From: Serpens sp035497915
GTDB lineage: Bacteria > Pseudomonadota > Gammaproteobacteria > Pseudomonadales > Pseudomonadaceae
Assembly: GCF_035497915.1 (NCBI RefSeq)
Contig: NZ_DATJCS010000014.1
Span: 1-64,000 of the forward strand
Reading direction: 5' to 3'
DNA length: 64,000 nt
Part shown: positions 15,758 through 24,687 of the stretch, piece after piece
Position numbering within the stretch: the stretch's first letter is position 1
Layout: each line of letters begins with the position of its first letter
Program-made: the position numbers and the translations under genes
Notes under the pieces: model-generated
What the model saw: the letters and a program-made list of their open reading frames with translations, nothing else
Database searches by the model: none
What the model was told of the DNA's origin: nothing

Positions 15758-15896
15758 ATCTCGCGCCGCCACTGGAACGGATGGCCGACTGCTGCCCGTT
15801 TTTTCGCTTCTAGTATGAGATTTCTAATCCCGCCGACTAGCGTGCACCTCGAGCCCAGTGAAACGGGCGTTCTTTCCCACCAGTGAGAGGTGCAAC

Positions 15897-16298
15897 ATGG
15901 TCAAGGCAGCATTGAAGAAGGTCAACGAGGAAGGCGCCCGTCCGGTGCTCGACGGTGTGCGTTACTCCGCCCGCCAGCTGTGGCTGGCCGGCATCGGCGT
16001 CTACGCCAGCCTGGGTCGCCAGGGCCTGAACTACTTCCGTGAGCTGGTCCGCAGCGGCGAAGAAGCCGAAACCCAGGGCAAGCAGCTGGTCAGCGAGAAG
16101 CTCGAGCAGGCCAACGACAGGTTCAAGTCGGTCCGCCGCCGGGTCGACTCGCGGCTGGAAAAGGTCGAGGACCGGGTCGGCGTACGCGTGGGTCGCGTGC
16201 TCAAGCGCGCTGGCGTACCCAGCCGTGCCGAAATCGAGGCGCTGTCGGACAAGCTCGACGGTCTGAATGAAATGCTGGTGCGTACGGCCAAGCCGTAA
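15897..16298 (+). CDS. phaI: PHA granule-associated phasin PhaI
   Basis: A 133-residue phasin that coats medium-chain-length PHA granules. The start at 15897 (MVKAALKKVNEEG) has GTGAGAGGTG upstream; the frame extends 13 codons further without an RBS. ARQLWLAGIGVYASLGRQG is the amphipathic phasin helix, followed by a long coiled-coil with heptads (VRRRVDSRLEKVEDRVG). It precedes phaF by 13 bases in one operon, facing phaD convergently. Confidence 0.92.
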   Translation: MVKAALKKVNEEGARPVLDGVRYSARQLWLAGIGVYASLGRQGLNYFRELVRSGEEAETQGKQLVSEKLEQANDRFKSVRRRVDSRLEKVEDRVGVRVGRVLKRAGVPSRAEIEALSDKLDGLNEMLVRTAKP

Positions 16299-16311
16299 CA
16301 AGGAGGCCATC

Positions 16312-16851
16312 ATGGCTGACAAGCGCAAGCAGAGCGGCTGGAGCGAGGATGTCGAGAAGTATTCGCGGCAGATCTGGCTGGCCGGTCTGGGCGCCTACGC
16401 GAAGATCGGCGAGGACGGCAGCAAGCTGTTCGATGCCCTGGTGCGCGAAGGCGAAAGAACCGAGCAGATGGTGCGCGACGAGATCGAGTCGGTGAAGAGC
16501 GGCGCGCGCAGCCGGGTCGCCGAGGCCAAGGACAAGGCGCTGGGCAAGTGGAACGCGCTGGAGGAGGCGTTCGACAAGCGCCTGAACAGCGCGATCACCC
16601 GCCTGGGCGTGCCGAGCCGCAACGACATCCTGGCCCTGGACGACAAGATCGAGTCGCTGAACCGGCAACTGGATCGGCTGAGCACGCTGCGGCTGGTTTC
16701 CGACGAGCCGGTTGACGAGACCCCGGCCAAGCCCAAGGTGGCGCGCACCAGCAAGCCCGCGCGCAGCGCCGAGAGCAAGCCGCGTACGCGCAAGCCCAAG
16801 GCGGCGGAAAGCCAGCCGCAGGACGAAACCCCGGAAGCCGCCTCGCAATGA
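16312..16851 (+). CDS. phaF: PHA granule phasin / nucleoid-binding PhaF (short form)
   Basis: A 179-residue protein. The phasin half (SRQIWLAGLGAYAKIGEDG to about residue 120) parallels PhaI. The C-terminal tail (about 135-179) is Lys/Arg/Pro/Ala-rich (KPKVARTSKPARS, then RTRKPKAAES), the histone-like DNA-binding region that links granules to the nucleoid and aids their segregation. In P. putida the tail is much longer with many AAKP repeats; here only a few degenerate units remain. AAGGAGG stands just before the ATG. A strong terminator follows. Confidence 0.92.
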   Translation: MADKRKQSGWSEDVEKYSRQIWLAGLGAYAKIGEDGSKLFDALVREGERTEQMVRDEIESVKSGARSRVAEAKDKALGKWNALEEAFDKRLNSAITRLGVPSRNDILALDDKIESLNRQLDRLSTLRLVSDEPVDETPAKPKVARTSKPARSAESKPRTRKPKAAESQPQDETPEAASQ

Positions 16852-16861
16852 GGCCCTGAAA

Positions 16862-16889
16862 CGCCCCGCCCGTGCGGGGCGTTTTGTTT
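16862..16889 (+). terminator. Rho-independent terminator of phaIF
   Basis: CGCCCCGC (16862-16869) and GCGGGGCG (16874-16881) form a perfect 8-bp GC stem with a 4-base loop, followed by TTTTGTTT. It lies 11 bases after the phaF stop. Confidence 0.92.
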
Positions 16890-16914
16890 CAGGGGTTGGC
16901 CGCGTCACTGCGAG

Positions 16915-16968
16915 CCCCTGTGGGGCCGGCTTTACGCCGGCCGACGGAGCCGACGCGCTGCTACAGGC
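16915..16968. repeat. REP-like palindrome (type B)
   Basis: GGCCGGCTTTACGCCGGCC forms a tight hairpin, and outer CCTGT...ACAGG arms pair around it. The same GGCCGGCTTTACGCCGGCC core recurs at 51707-51725. It lies between the convergent phaF and phaD. Confidence 0.65.
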
Positions 16969-17001
16969 GCGAGATGGCCAACCTGCCTGTTCCGCTCCTC
17001 C

Positions 17002-17616
17002 CTACCCCCGATAGCGCTGTGCCAGGCTGGCCGTGTCCTGGCGCGATTCATCCGACAGGTGTGGGGAGATCAGCATCATCAGCCGATAGACCACCTGTTC
17101 GATATCGGTTCGACGCCCCAGGATGCGCTGGTAATCCAGGGCGAACAGCAGGGTCAGGGTGATTTGTTCGACCAGCTCGCTGATCACCGAGGGTTCGCCG
17201 TGCAGACGCGCCTGGCCCTGCAGCTGGCCGAGCAGGCTGGCCAGGCAGTGGCGGAGTTGCCCCAGCCAGGTGCGGATGCCGCGCGCCAGGGCGGGCTGGC
17301 GGTCGGCCAGATTGGCCAGGTCCTGGAACAGGAAACGGTAGGCCTCCAGCCGCTCCACCAGCAGTTGCAGGAACAACCAGTAGTCCTCGATGTCCAGGCG
17401 GGTGTCGCTGGGTGGCGGCTGCAGCAGTGGCGCCAGCTCCTGGCGAAAACGCTCGAACAGCGCCAGCACCAGGGGTTCCTTGCCGCGGAAGTGGTAGTAG
17501 AGATTGCCCGGGCTGATGCCCAGTTCGGTGGCGATCTCCAGCACCGAGACATTCGCCTCGCCCCGCGCGTTGAAGCACTGCAGCGCGCATTCCAGGATGC
17601 GATCCCGGGTCTTCAT
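17002..17616 (-). CDS. phaD: TetR-type regulator PhaD
   Basis: A 204-residue TetR-family protein. The N-terminal helix-turn-helix is ILECALQCFNARGEANVSVLEI, then ELGISPGNLYYHFRGKEPLV. In P. putida PhaD activates the pha genes in response to a fatty-acid metabolite. Start at 17616 overlaps the phaC2 stop (ATGA). Final gene of phaC1-phaZ-phaC2-phaD; it ends opposite phaF. Confidence 0.93.
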   Translation of the reverse strand: MKTRDRILECALQCFNARGEANVSVLEIATELGISPGNLYYHFRGKEPLVLALFERFRQELAPLLQPPPSDTRLDIEDYWLFLQLLVERLEAYRFLFQDLANLADRQPALARGIRTWLGQLRHCLASLLGQLQGQARLHGEPSVISELVEQITLTLLFALDYQRILGRRTDIEQVVYRLMMLISPHLSDESRQDTASLAQRYRG

Positions 17617-19298
17617 CGCCTGGCCTCCAGACGCTGATGCACGTAGCGCCCCGGCGCGGGCTCCAGGGGCGGATAGTCGGTGTTGCCGTCCGCCTTGCGC
17701 GCCGGGTGCAGTGGGCCGGCGTGCGCCTGTAACCATTCGATCCAGCGCGGCCACCAGCTGCCCCGGTGCGTCTGGCTGACGGTCTGCCAGGTCTGCGGAT
17801 CGGCATCCAGCAGATCGGTTTCCTGATAGCTGGCCTTCGGGTGTCCCGGCGGATTCACGATGCTCTGCACGTGCCCGCTGTTCACCAGCAGGAAGCGGTG
17901 CCGGCCGCCGAGCAGGCGCGCCGAGCGGTAGGCCGCCTGCCAGGGTGTGATGTGGTCGTTGCGCCCGGCCACGCTGAAGCTGTCCACCGCGACTTGCGCC
18001 AGATCCACGGGGTGGCCGCAGACCTCCAGCCCGCCGGGGCGTGCCAGCGGATTGAACTTGAAGAAGTCCAGCAGATCGCCATGCAGGGCGGCGGGCAGGC
18101 GCGTGTTGTCGTTGTTCCAATAGAGGATGTCGTTGGGCGGCGGCTGCCGGCCGAGCAGGTAGTTGTTCACCCAGAACGGCCAGATCAGCTCGTTGGGGCG
18201 CATCCAGGCGAACACCCGCGCCATCTCGCGGCCGTCCAGCACGCCCTGCTGGTAGGAGTGGCGCTTGGCGGCTTCCAGGCCTTCCTCGTCGACGAACAGC
18301 AGCGGCGTGGAGTCGAGCTGGCTGTCCAGCAGGCTGACCAGGTAGGTGGCGCTGGCCACCTGGTCGAGGCGCCCGATCGCCTGCAGGTAGCCCTGCAGGG
18401 CGGCGATGGTCAGGCCACCGGCGCAGGCGCCGAGCAGGTTGACCTGCTCGCTGGCGCAGATCGCGCGGCAGGCGTCCAGCGCCTCCTCCAGGGCCTGCAC
18501 ATAGCTGGACAGCCCCCATTCGCGCTGGGCGCGGTCGGGGTTGCGCCAGCTGACCATGAACACCTGGATCTGCTGCTTCAGGCAGTACTGCACGAAGCTC
18601 TTCTTCGCGTTGAGGTCGAAGATGTAGTACTTGTTGAGCTGCGGCGGCACGATCAGCAGCGGCACGGCGTGCTGCTGTTCGGTCATCGGCCGGTACTGGA
18701 TCAGCTCCAGCACCTCGTTGCGCAGCACCACCGTGCCGGCGCTGGTGGCCAGGTTGACGCCGAGCCGGAATACCCCGTCCGGCACCTGGTTGGGCATGCC
18801 GTTCGGCAGGTCGCGCAGCAGCTGGCGCAGGCCGTTCAGCAGGCTGCCGCCGCCAGTGTCGAAGCACTCCTTGAGCGCCGCCGGATTGAGCGGGCTGTTG
18901 GAGGGCGAAAGCGCCTGGCTCAACTGCGCGACCAGGAACAGCACGCGGTCCCGGTCGTCGCTGGACAGGTTGCTCTGCTCGACCCAGCTCAGCCACTGGT
19001 CCTGGCAGGCCAGGTAGGCCTGCAGGGCGCGGCGGTACAGGGGATTCAGGCGCCAGGTCGGGTCGGCGAAACGCGGGTCTTCGCCGACCGGGTGCAGGAT
19101 ATCGCCGCGCAGCACGCGGGCCAGCTTGCCGGTCAGTTCCAGGCCGCTGCGCAGGCTGTGCAGCGGCTGGCGCAGGCCCTGGCCGAGCAGCAGGCCGAGG
19201 CTGGAGCGCAGATCGCGCCCGCGCAGGCCGATGATGGCCTGGCGGGCAGTGAAGCGCGTCGGGGGGGAGCCGGCGCCAGCCGGCCTGTGCTCATGCAT
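17613..19298 (-). CDS. phaC2: class II PHA synthase 2
   Basis: A 561-residue medium-chain-length PHA polymerase joining 3-hydroxyacyl-CoA units. The lipase-like box is LLGACAGGLT, with the catalytic Cys replacing Ser; the catalytic His lies in VNSGHVQSIVNPPG. It is closely related to phaC1 in the same locus and shares the N-terminal GLRGRDLRSSL block. The start MHEHRPAG has GGAG upstream. It lies 23 bases downstream of phaZ. Confidence 0.96.
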   Translation of the reverse strand: MHEHRPAGAGSPPTRFTARQAIIGLRGRDLRSSLGLLLGQGLRQPLHSLRSGLELTGKLARVLRGDILHPVGEDPRFADPTWRLNPLYRRALQAYLACQDQWLSWVEQSNLSSDDRDRVLFLVAQLSQALSPSNSPLNPAALKECFDTGGGSLLNGLRQLLRDLPNGMPNQVPDGVFRLGVNLATSAGTVVLRNEVLELIQYRPMTEQQHAVPLLIVPPQLNKYYIFDLNAKKSFVQYCLKQQIQVFMVSWRNPDRAQREWGLSSYVQALEEALDACRAICASEQVNLLGACAGGLTIAALQGYLQAIGRLDQVASATYLVSLLDSQLDSTPLLFVDEEGLEAAKRHSYQQGVLDGREMARVFAWMRPNELIWPFWVNNYLLGRQPPPNDILYWNNDNTRLPAALHGDLLDFFKFNPLARPGGLEVCGHPVDLAQVAVDSFSVAGRNDHITPWQAAYRSARLLGGRHRFLLVNSGHVQSIVNPPGHPKASYQETDLLDADPQTWQTVSQTHRGSWWPRWIEWLQAHAGPLHPARKADGNTDYPPLEPAPGRYVHQRLEARR

Positions 19299-19321
19299 GG
19301 GGCAACACTCCTTGTAATGGG

Positions 19322-20179
19322 TCAGCCGGCGCGCGCCAGCCCGCCGGGCGGGCGCATGACCGCGCGTTTCGGCTCTTCTTCGAGAAAGGCCATGATGATC
19401 GGCGCCACCGCCTGCGCACGGGTCACCAGGAACAGGTGACCATCATCGATGACATGCAGCTCGGCGTGGGGAATGCGCCAGGCCAGCAGGCGCATGTTCA
19501 CCAGCGGGATGATCGGGTCGTCGTCGCCGGCCAGGATCAGGGTCGGCTGGCGGATGCGGTGCAGCCAGGGCAGGCTGGTCCAGCCCAGGCCGGCGAACAG
19601 CTGCCAGTAGTAGCCCAGCTTGCCGCCGGAGCGGATCTTGCTGGCATGTTCGAGCGCCAGCTCCGGGTCGCGGCGAAAGGCGCCGCCATAGATGTGCGGC
19701 GCGATCTTCGCGCCGTAGGACGGCTGCAGGTAGCGCCGCGGGCTGGCCATGCGCATCAGCACCCTGGGCTTGCCGGGCACCATGAAAGCGCCGGCCGACG
19801 TGGCGGCCAGCACCAGTTTCTTGCAGCGCTCGGGGAAGTCGTAGGCGAACTGCTGGGCCAGCGCGCCGCCCCAGGAGACGCCGATGACATTCACCTGGCC
19901 GTAGTTCAGGTAATCGAGCATGCGGGCCATCAGGCGGGCCAGGCCGCCGAAGCGATAGGGCAGCAGCGGCGTGGACGAGCCGCCCACGCCGGGCACGTCG
20001 AAGGCGATGACCTCCAGGTCGGCGGGCAGCGCGTTGACGAAGGGCAACACCAGCTCCAGGTTGGCGCCGATACCGTTGCAGATCAGCAGCGGTGGCAGGT
20101 GCGACGAGCCTGGGCGCACGGCGGTGCGCAGCGTCTGTGTATCGAGGATGAGGGTGCGGAAAACGAATGACTGCGACAT
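19322..20179 (-). CDS. phaZ: intracellular PHA depolymerase
   Basis: A 285-residue alpha/beta hydrolase that mobilises stored mcl-PHA. The start at 20179 (MSQSFVFRTL) follows a GGAGGA site. The lipase box GVSWGG gives Ser102; GDDDPIIP supplies Asp and DDGHLFL the His. It sits between the two synthases, the standard Pseudomonas order, and is separated from phaC1 by 121 bases carrying a hairpin. Confidence 0.95.
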   Translation of the reverse strand: MSQSFVFRTLILDTQTLRTAVRPGSSHLPPLLICNGIGANLELVLPFVNALPADLEVIAFDVPGVGGSSTPLLPYRFGGLARLMARMLDYLNYGQVNVIGVSWGGALAQQFAYDFPERCKKLVLAATSAGAFMVPGKPRVLMRMASPRRYLQPSYGAKIAPHIYGGAFRRDPELALEHASKIRSGGKLGYYWQLFAGLGWTSLPWLHRIRQPTLILAGDDDPIIPLVNMRLLAWRIPHAELHVIDDGHLFLVTRAQAVAPIIMAFLEEEPKRAVMRPPGGLARAG

Positions 20180-20216
20180 GCGCCAATCCTCCGGTCGGTG
20201 AGCGTGCTGCGGCCGA

Positions 20217-20247
20217 ATGCCGCCACCCGCGTGGCGGGCGGTGGCAT
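20217..20247 (-). promoter_or_regulatory. phaC1-phaZ intergenic hairpin
   Basis: Arms 20217-20230 and 20234-20247 pair almost completely (14 positions, one wobble and one mismatch) around a 3-base loop. No T-run follows on the minus strand, so it is more likely a processing, attenuation or transcript-stability element than a full terminator between phaC1 and phaZ. Confidence 0.55.
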
Positions 20248-20300
20248 CCTGTCCGGGGTCGGTTATGGCCTCGTTCACCCAGCGCTTCGCACGTGGCGCA

Positions 20301-21968
20301 TCAGCGCTCGTGCACGTAGGTGCCCGGCGCCGGCTCGGCCGCCGGGAAGGCGCGGTTGCCGGTGCGACGGGGAGCTTTCTTCAGCTCGCCGGAGCGGGCC
20401 TGTAGCCAGTCGCGCCAATACAGCCACCAGCTGTCGCGCTGCTCCGTGGCGCCGTTCTTCCAGGTGTCCGGGTCGTCCTCCAGGGCGGCGCCGTGCAGGA
20501 AGCGCGCCTTGGGGTTGCCCGGCGGGTTGAGGATGCTCTGCACATGCCCGCTGTTGGACAGCACGAACTCGCAGTGTTCGCCGAACATCCGCGCGGAGCG
20601 GTAGCTGGCCTGCCAGGGCGTGATGTGGTCGGTGGTGCCGGCGATGCAGAACACCTCGGCGTCGATGGCCTTCAGATCGATCGGCGTGCCGCAGACTTCC
20701 AGCGCGCCCGGGGTACGCAGCGGGTTCTGGCGGAACATCTCGATCAGGTCGTGGTGCAGCGCGGCCGGCAGACGGGTGGTGTCGTTGTTCCAGTAGAGAA
20801 TGTCGAACTCCGGCGGCAGGTTGCCAAGCAGGTAGTTGTTCACCCAGTAGTTCCAGATCAGGTCGTTGGGGCGCATCCAGGCGAACACCCGGGCCAGGTC
20901 GCGGCCTTCCAGCACGCCGGCTTCGCTGGAGCGGCGCTTGGCGGCGTCCAGGGTCTTGTCGTCGACGAACAGCGCGTACTGGCTGTCCAGATCGGTATCC
21001 AGCACGCTGACCATCAGGGTCAGCGCCTTGACCCGGCTGTCCTGCAGCGCGGCGTAGTGGCCGACCAGCATGGCGGCGGTGAGGCCGCCGGAGCAGGCGC
21101 CGAGCATGCTCAGGTCCGGGCTGCCGGTGATCGCCAGCGTGGCGTCCACGGCTTCCTTGAGCGCCTCGATATAGCGGTTCAGGTCCCAGTGGCTGTGCTG
21201 ACGGGTCGGATTGCGCCAGCTGACGATGAAGGTCTGCAGGCCGCTGTCCAGGCAGAAGCGCGCCAGGCTCTTGTCGGGGCTCAGGTCGAAGATATAGAAC
21301 TTGTTGATCTGCGGCGGCACCACCAGTACCGGGCGGGTGTGCACCTGTTCGGTGGTCGGCTGGTACTGGATGAGCTCCAGCAGTTCGTTGCGAAACACCA
21401 CCGAGCCGGGGGTGGTGGCCAGGTTGCGGCCGACTTCGAAGGCCGCCTTGTTCACCTGGGAAGGCAGGCCGCCATTGCTGACCAGGTCCCGCGACAGTTG
21501 CGACAGGCCGCTGAGCAGACTGGCTCCGCCGGTTTCGAACAGGCGCTTGAGTGCCGCCGGATTGGCCAGGCTGTTGGTGGGCGCCATGGCTTCGGTGAAC
21601 AGGTTGAGGATGAAATGGCCGCGGCGGATGTCATCGGCGGGCAGGCTGCTGGTTTCCAGCCAGTCGTGCAACTCGTTGCGCCAGGCCAGGTAGGCCTGCT
21701 GGTAGCGACGGTAGACGGGGTTGAGCGTCCAGGCCGGGTCGCTGAAGCGGCGATCGTTGGGCTCGGGGCGCAGGTTGGCCTTGTCCAGCAGGACATCCTT
21801 GAGGGTGCTGCCGAAGCGCAGCAGGTGCCGGGCGCTGTGCACCGGCTGGCGAAGGGTCTGGGTGAGAACCTGGCGGGAGGAATTGAGCAGATCCTTTCCC
21901 CGCAGGCCGGCAATCGGATGAGGCTTGCAGCCGTGCAGTTCCAGGGGTTGTTGCATGTCCGTGCTCAT
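20301..21968 (-). CDS. phaC1: class II PHA synthase 1
   Basis: A 555-residue mcl-PHA synthase. I used ATG 21968 (MSTDMQQPLELHG), with GGAGATGGAG upstream; an internal ATG four codons on is possible. The catalytic Cys is near residue 292 in MLGACSGGLT; His lies in LSNSGHVQSILNPPG. First gene of the phaC1ZC2D operon. The upstream 21969-22233 region holds its promoter; I could not fix -35/-10 boxes with confidence. Confidence 0.97.
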   Translation of the reverse strand: MSTDMQQPLELHGCKPHPIAGLRGKDLLNSSRQVLTQTLRQPVHSARHLLRFGSTLKDVLLDKANLRPEPNDRRFSDPAWTLNPVYRRYQQAYLAWRNELHDWLETSSLPADDIRRGHFILNLFTEAMAPTNSLANPAALKRLFETGGASLLSGLSQLSRDLVSNGGLPSQVNKAAFEVGRNLATTPGSVVFRNELLELIQYQPTTEQVHTRPVLVVPPQINKFYIFDLSPDKSLARFCLDSGLQTFIVSWRNPTRQHSHWDLNRYIEALKEAVDATLAITGSPDLSMLGACSGGLTAAMLVGHYAALQDSRVKALTLMVSVLDTDLDSQYALFVDDKTLDAAKRRSSEAGVLEGRDLARVFAWMRPNDLIWNYWVNNYLLGNLPPEFDILYWNNDTTRLPAALHHDLIEMFRQNPLRTPGALEVCGTPIDLKAIDAEVFCIAGTTDHITPWQASYRSARMFGEHCEFVLSNSGHVQSILNPPGNPKARFLHGAALEDDPDTWKNGATEQRDSWWLYWRDWLQARSGELKKAPRRTGNRAFPAAEPAPGTYVHER

Positions 21969-22233
21969 TGAAATGAAGCTCCATCTCCTGATGCGAGAAT
22001 GCCACGCGACCCCGAATGGGGCATGCGGCGTGAGCGGAGGACGGCCCAGGCGCAGAGGGCCGGGCCAGACCGCAACAGGTGTATAGGCGACATTCACGCA
22101 CTTGCCAGTTCCAGACGGTTTTTTTGCGCCGAATGGTGGTGTGGCAAACAAAACGGCGCAGCGGCCGCACGGGGGCGCGCCGGCCTGGGGCATTGGCCGG
22201 CGCAAAGCCCTGGAAAGGGGCGCTGGGGCGAGG

Positions 22234-22605
22234 TCAGAGCATCAGGCGCACGGCCGACTCGTCGGGATCGCGGGAGCGGCCTGCGGCATTCAGTCGCTGC
22301 AGATAGTCCTGCCAGAGTTCGTCCTGATGGGTGGCCAGCTGGTGCAGGTAGTCCCAGCTGTACAGACCGCTGTCATGGCCGTCGTCGAACACCAGCTTGA
22401 GGGCATAGTTGCCGGCCGGCTCCAGGCCGGTGAGGGCCACGTGCTGCTTGCCGTACTGCAGCACCGGATTGCCATGCCCCTGCACCTCGGCAGAGGGCGA
22501 GTGCACGCGCAGGAAATCGGCGCTCAACTGGTAGCGCTGCTCGCCGTAGTGCAGCTCCAGGGTTTTCGAGGCCTTGTGCAGCTTGATGGCGGTGGGGATG
22601 TGCAT
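22234..22605 (-). CDS. DUF971 family protein
   Basis: A 123-residue protein starting MHIPTAIKLHKASKTLELHYG, containing the DUF971 fold (GARH/GBBH-like): LRVHSPSAEVQGHG, then LEPAGNYALKLVFDDGHDSGLYSWDYL. The same domain is fused to Fe-S scaffolds or hydroxylases elsewhere, but no function is proved for the stand-alone form. It lies downstream of hslU on the same strand, separated by a foldable repeat. Confidence 0.88.
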   Translation of the reverse strand: MHIPTAIKLHKASKTLELHYGEQRYQLSADFLRVHSPSAEVQGHGNPVLQYGKQHVALTGLEPAGNYALKLVFDDGHDSGLYSWDYLHQLATHQDELWQDYLQRLNAAGRSRDPDESAVRLML

Positions 22606-22630
22606 GGGGAGACTCGCTGAGACCGGAAGC

Positions 22631-22722
22631 CGTAGGGTGGACAACGCGCGCAGCGATTGTCCACCGCTTGGGGCGGGGTGCGAAGGCGATGGAAAACCGC
22701 TGCGCGGGTTTTCTACCCTACG
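22631..22722. repeat. short element with terminal inverted repeats (type C)
   Basis: CGTAGGGT (22631-22638) and ACCCTACG (22715-22722) are perfect 8-bp terminal inverted repeats. Inside are two further perfect stems: GTGGACAA/TTGTCCAC and GAAAACC/GGTTTTC. The whole can fold as a three-way junction. It is about 92 bases and non-coding, and sits between hslU and the DUF971 gene. Similar GTAGGGTGGACAACG repeats are, from memory, widespread in Pseudomonas genomes. Confidence 0.7.
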
Positions 22723-22737
22723 GTTTTCCAGCTGCCG

Positions 22738-24075
22738 TCAAAGGATATACCGCGACAGGTCCTCGTCCTTGGCCAGTTCGCCCAGGTGCTGATTGACGTA
22801 CGCGGCGTCGATGCGGATCGGCTGGTCTTCGTGAGCTGCGGCCAGATCGCCGGCGCTGAACGATACCTCCTCCAGCAGGCGCTCCAGCAGGGTGTGCAGG
22901 CGGCGCGCACCGATGTTCTCGGTCTTCTCGTTGACCTGCCAGGCGATCTCGGCGATGCGCTTGATGCCGTCGGCGGCGAACTCGATGTCCAGCCCCTCGG
23001 TCTTCAGCAGCGCGCAGTACTGCTCGGTGAGCGAGGCATGCGGTTCGCTGAGGATGCGTTCGAAATCCTGCGGCGAGAGGGCCTTGAGTTCGACGCGGAT
23101 CGGCAGGCGCCCCTGCAGTTCCGGGACCAGGTCGCTGGGCTTGGACAGGTGGAAGGCGCCCGAGGCGATGAACAGGATGTGGTCGGTCTTGACCATGCCC
23201 AGCTTGGTGTTGACCGTACAGCCCTCGATCAGCGGCAGCAGATCGCGCTGTACACCCTCGCGGGACACGTCGGCGCCGCCGACATTGCCGCGCTTGGCCA
23301 CCTTGTCGATCTCGTCGATGAACACGATGCCGTTCTGCTCGACGGCCTCCAGGGCGCGGGACTTGAGTTCCTCCTCGTTGACCAGGCGCGCGGCTTCCTC
23401 GTCGCGGATCAGCTTGAAGGCTTCGGCGATCTTCAGCTTGCGGGTCTTGGTCTTGCCCTTGGCCATGCCGGAGAACAGGTTCTGCAGCTGGCTGGTCATC
23501 TCCTCCATGCCCGGCGGAGTCATGATCTCGATGCCGGCGGGGCTATCAGCCACCTCGATGTCGATTTCCTTGTCGTCCAGCTGGCCTTCGCGCAGGCGCT
23601 TGCGGAACAGCTGGCGGGTATTGGTGTCCTGTGCCTGGCCGGCTTCTTCGCCAAAGTTGCGTGCCGGCGGCAGCAGGGCGTCGAGGATGCGCTCCTCGGC
23701 GGCGTCCTCGGCGCGGTGGCGCATCTTCGCCACCTCCTGTTCGCGGAACATCTTCAGCGCGGCGTCGGCCAGGTCACGCACGATGGATTCCACGTCGCGA
23801 CCGACATAGCCGACCTCGGTGAACTTGGTGGCCTCGACCTTGATGAACGGGGCGTTGGCCAGACGGGCCAGGCGACGGGCGATCTCGGTCTTGCCGACGC
23901 CGGTCGGGCCGATCATCAGGATGTTCTTGGGGGTGACTTCCTGGCGCAGCTCGGTCGGCAGCTGCATGCGCCGCCAGCGGTTGCGCAGGGCGATGGCGAC
24001 GGCGCGCTTGGCCTCGTCCTGGCCGATGATGTGGCGATTGAGTTCGTGGACGATCTCGCGGGGGGTCATGGACAT
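22738..24075 (-). CDS. hslU: HslUV protease ATPase subunit
   Basis: A 445-residue AAA+ unfoldase that feeds substrates to HslV. Walker A GPTGVGKT is at 56-63, Walker B GIVFIDEIDK mid-protein, with the I-domain between them (residues about 110-240). The C-terminal tail SRYIL inserts into HslV to activate it. It follows hslV by 29 bases. Heat-shock control comes from the sigma-32 promoter before hslV. Confidence 0.97.
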   Translation of the reverse strand: MSMTPREIVHELNRHIIGQDEAKRAVAIALRNRWRRMQLPTELRQEVTPKNILMIGPTGVGKTEIARRLARLANAPFIKVEATKFTEVGYVGRDVESIVRDLADAALKMFREQEVAKMRHRAEDAAEERILDALLPPARNFGEEAGQAQDTNTRQLFRKRLREGQLDDKEIDIEVADSPAGIEIMTPPGMEEMTSQLQNLFSGMAKGKTKTRKLKIAEAFKLIRDEEAARLVNEEELKSRALEAVEQNGIVFIDEIDKVAKRGNVGGADVSREGVQRDLLPLIEGCTVNTKLGMVKTDHILFIASGAFHLSKPSDLVPELQGRLPIRVELKALSPQDFERILSEPHASLTEQYCALLKTEGLDIEFAADGIKRIAEIAWQVNEKTENIGARRLHTLLERLLEEVSFSAGDLAAAHEDQPIRIDAAYVNQHLGELAKDEDLSRYIL

Positions 24076-24104
24076 GCGGTTACTCCGGAGTGGACGCGAT
24101 CGGA

Positions 24105-24641
24105 TCAGACCGCGGAATCCAGCTCTTCGAGGGTCAGGTTCTGATTGGTGAAGACACAGATGCTGCCGGCGATGTTCAGCGCGGTTTCCGCGATTTCGCG
24201 GGCGGACAGGGCCGGGTCGCCCTTCTGCAGCAGGGCCATGGCGGCCGCCTGGGCGAAGCCGCCGCCGGAACCCATGGCGATCAGGCCGTGCTCGGGTTCG
24301 ACCACGTCGCCGTTGCCGGTGATGATCAGCGAGGCGTCCTTGTTGGCCACCGCCAGCATGGCTTCCAGGCGGCTCAGGGAACGGTCGGTGCGCCAGTCCT
24401 TGGCCAGCTCCACGGCGGCGCGCACCAGATGGCCCTGGTGTTTTTCCAGCTGGCCTTCGAAGCGCTCGAACAGCGTGAAGGCATCGGCGGTGGCACCGGC
24501 GAAACCGGCCAGCACCTGGCCGTGGTAGAGGTGGCGGACCTTCTTGGCGTTGCCTTTCATCACGGTGTTGCCCAGGGAAACCTGGCCGTCGCCACCCATG
24601 ACGACTTTGCCGTTGCGGCGCACTGAAACGATGGTGGTCAA
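24105..24641 (-). CDS. hslV: HslUV protease peptidase subunit
   Basis: A 178-residue threonine protease. The TTG start at 24641 gives M-TTIVSVRRNGKVVMGGDG; after Met removal the catalytic Thr becomes N-terminal. An ATG five codons earlier would bury that Thr, so the rarer TTG is preferred, and GGAG stands at a suitable distance before it. GSGGGFAQAAAMALL is the conserved interface helix. First gene of hslVU. Confidence 0.95.
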   Translation of the reverse strand: MTTIVSVRRNGKVVMGGDGQVSLGNTVMKGNAKKVRHLYHGQVLAGFAGATADAFTLFERFEGQLEKHQGHLVRAAVELAKDWRTDRSLSRLEAMLAVANKDASLIITGNGDVVEPEHGLIAMGSGGGFAQAAAMALLQKGDPALSAREIAETALNIAGSICVFTNQNLTLEELDSAV

Positions 24642-24687
24642 GGGAACAATCTCCACGCAGCGGGGCCGACGGCCCGAATGCGAACCG

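Noticed and set aside
22090..22120. Possible sigma-54 promoter for phaC1 (TGGCAA...)
   Set aside because: The GC dinucleotide of the -12 element is missing, and a sigma-70 reading is also weak; left uncalled.
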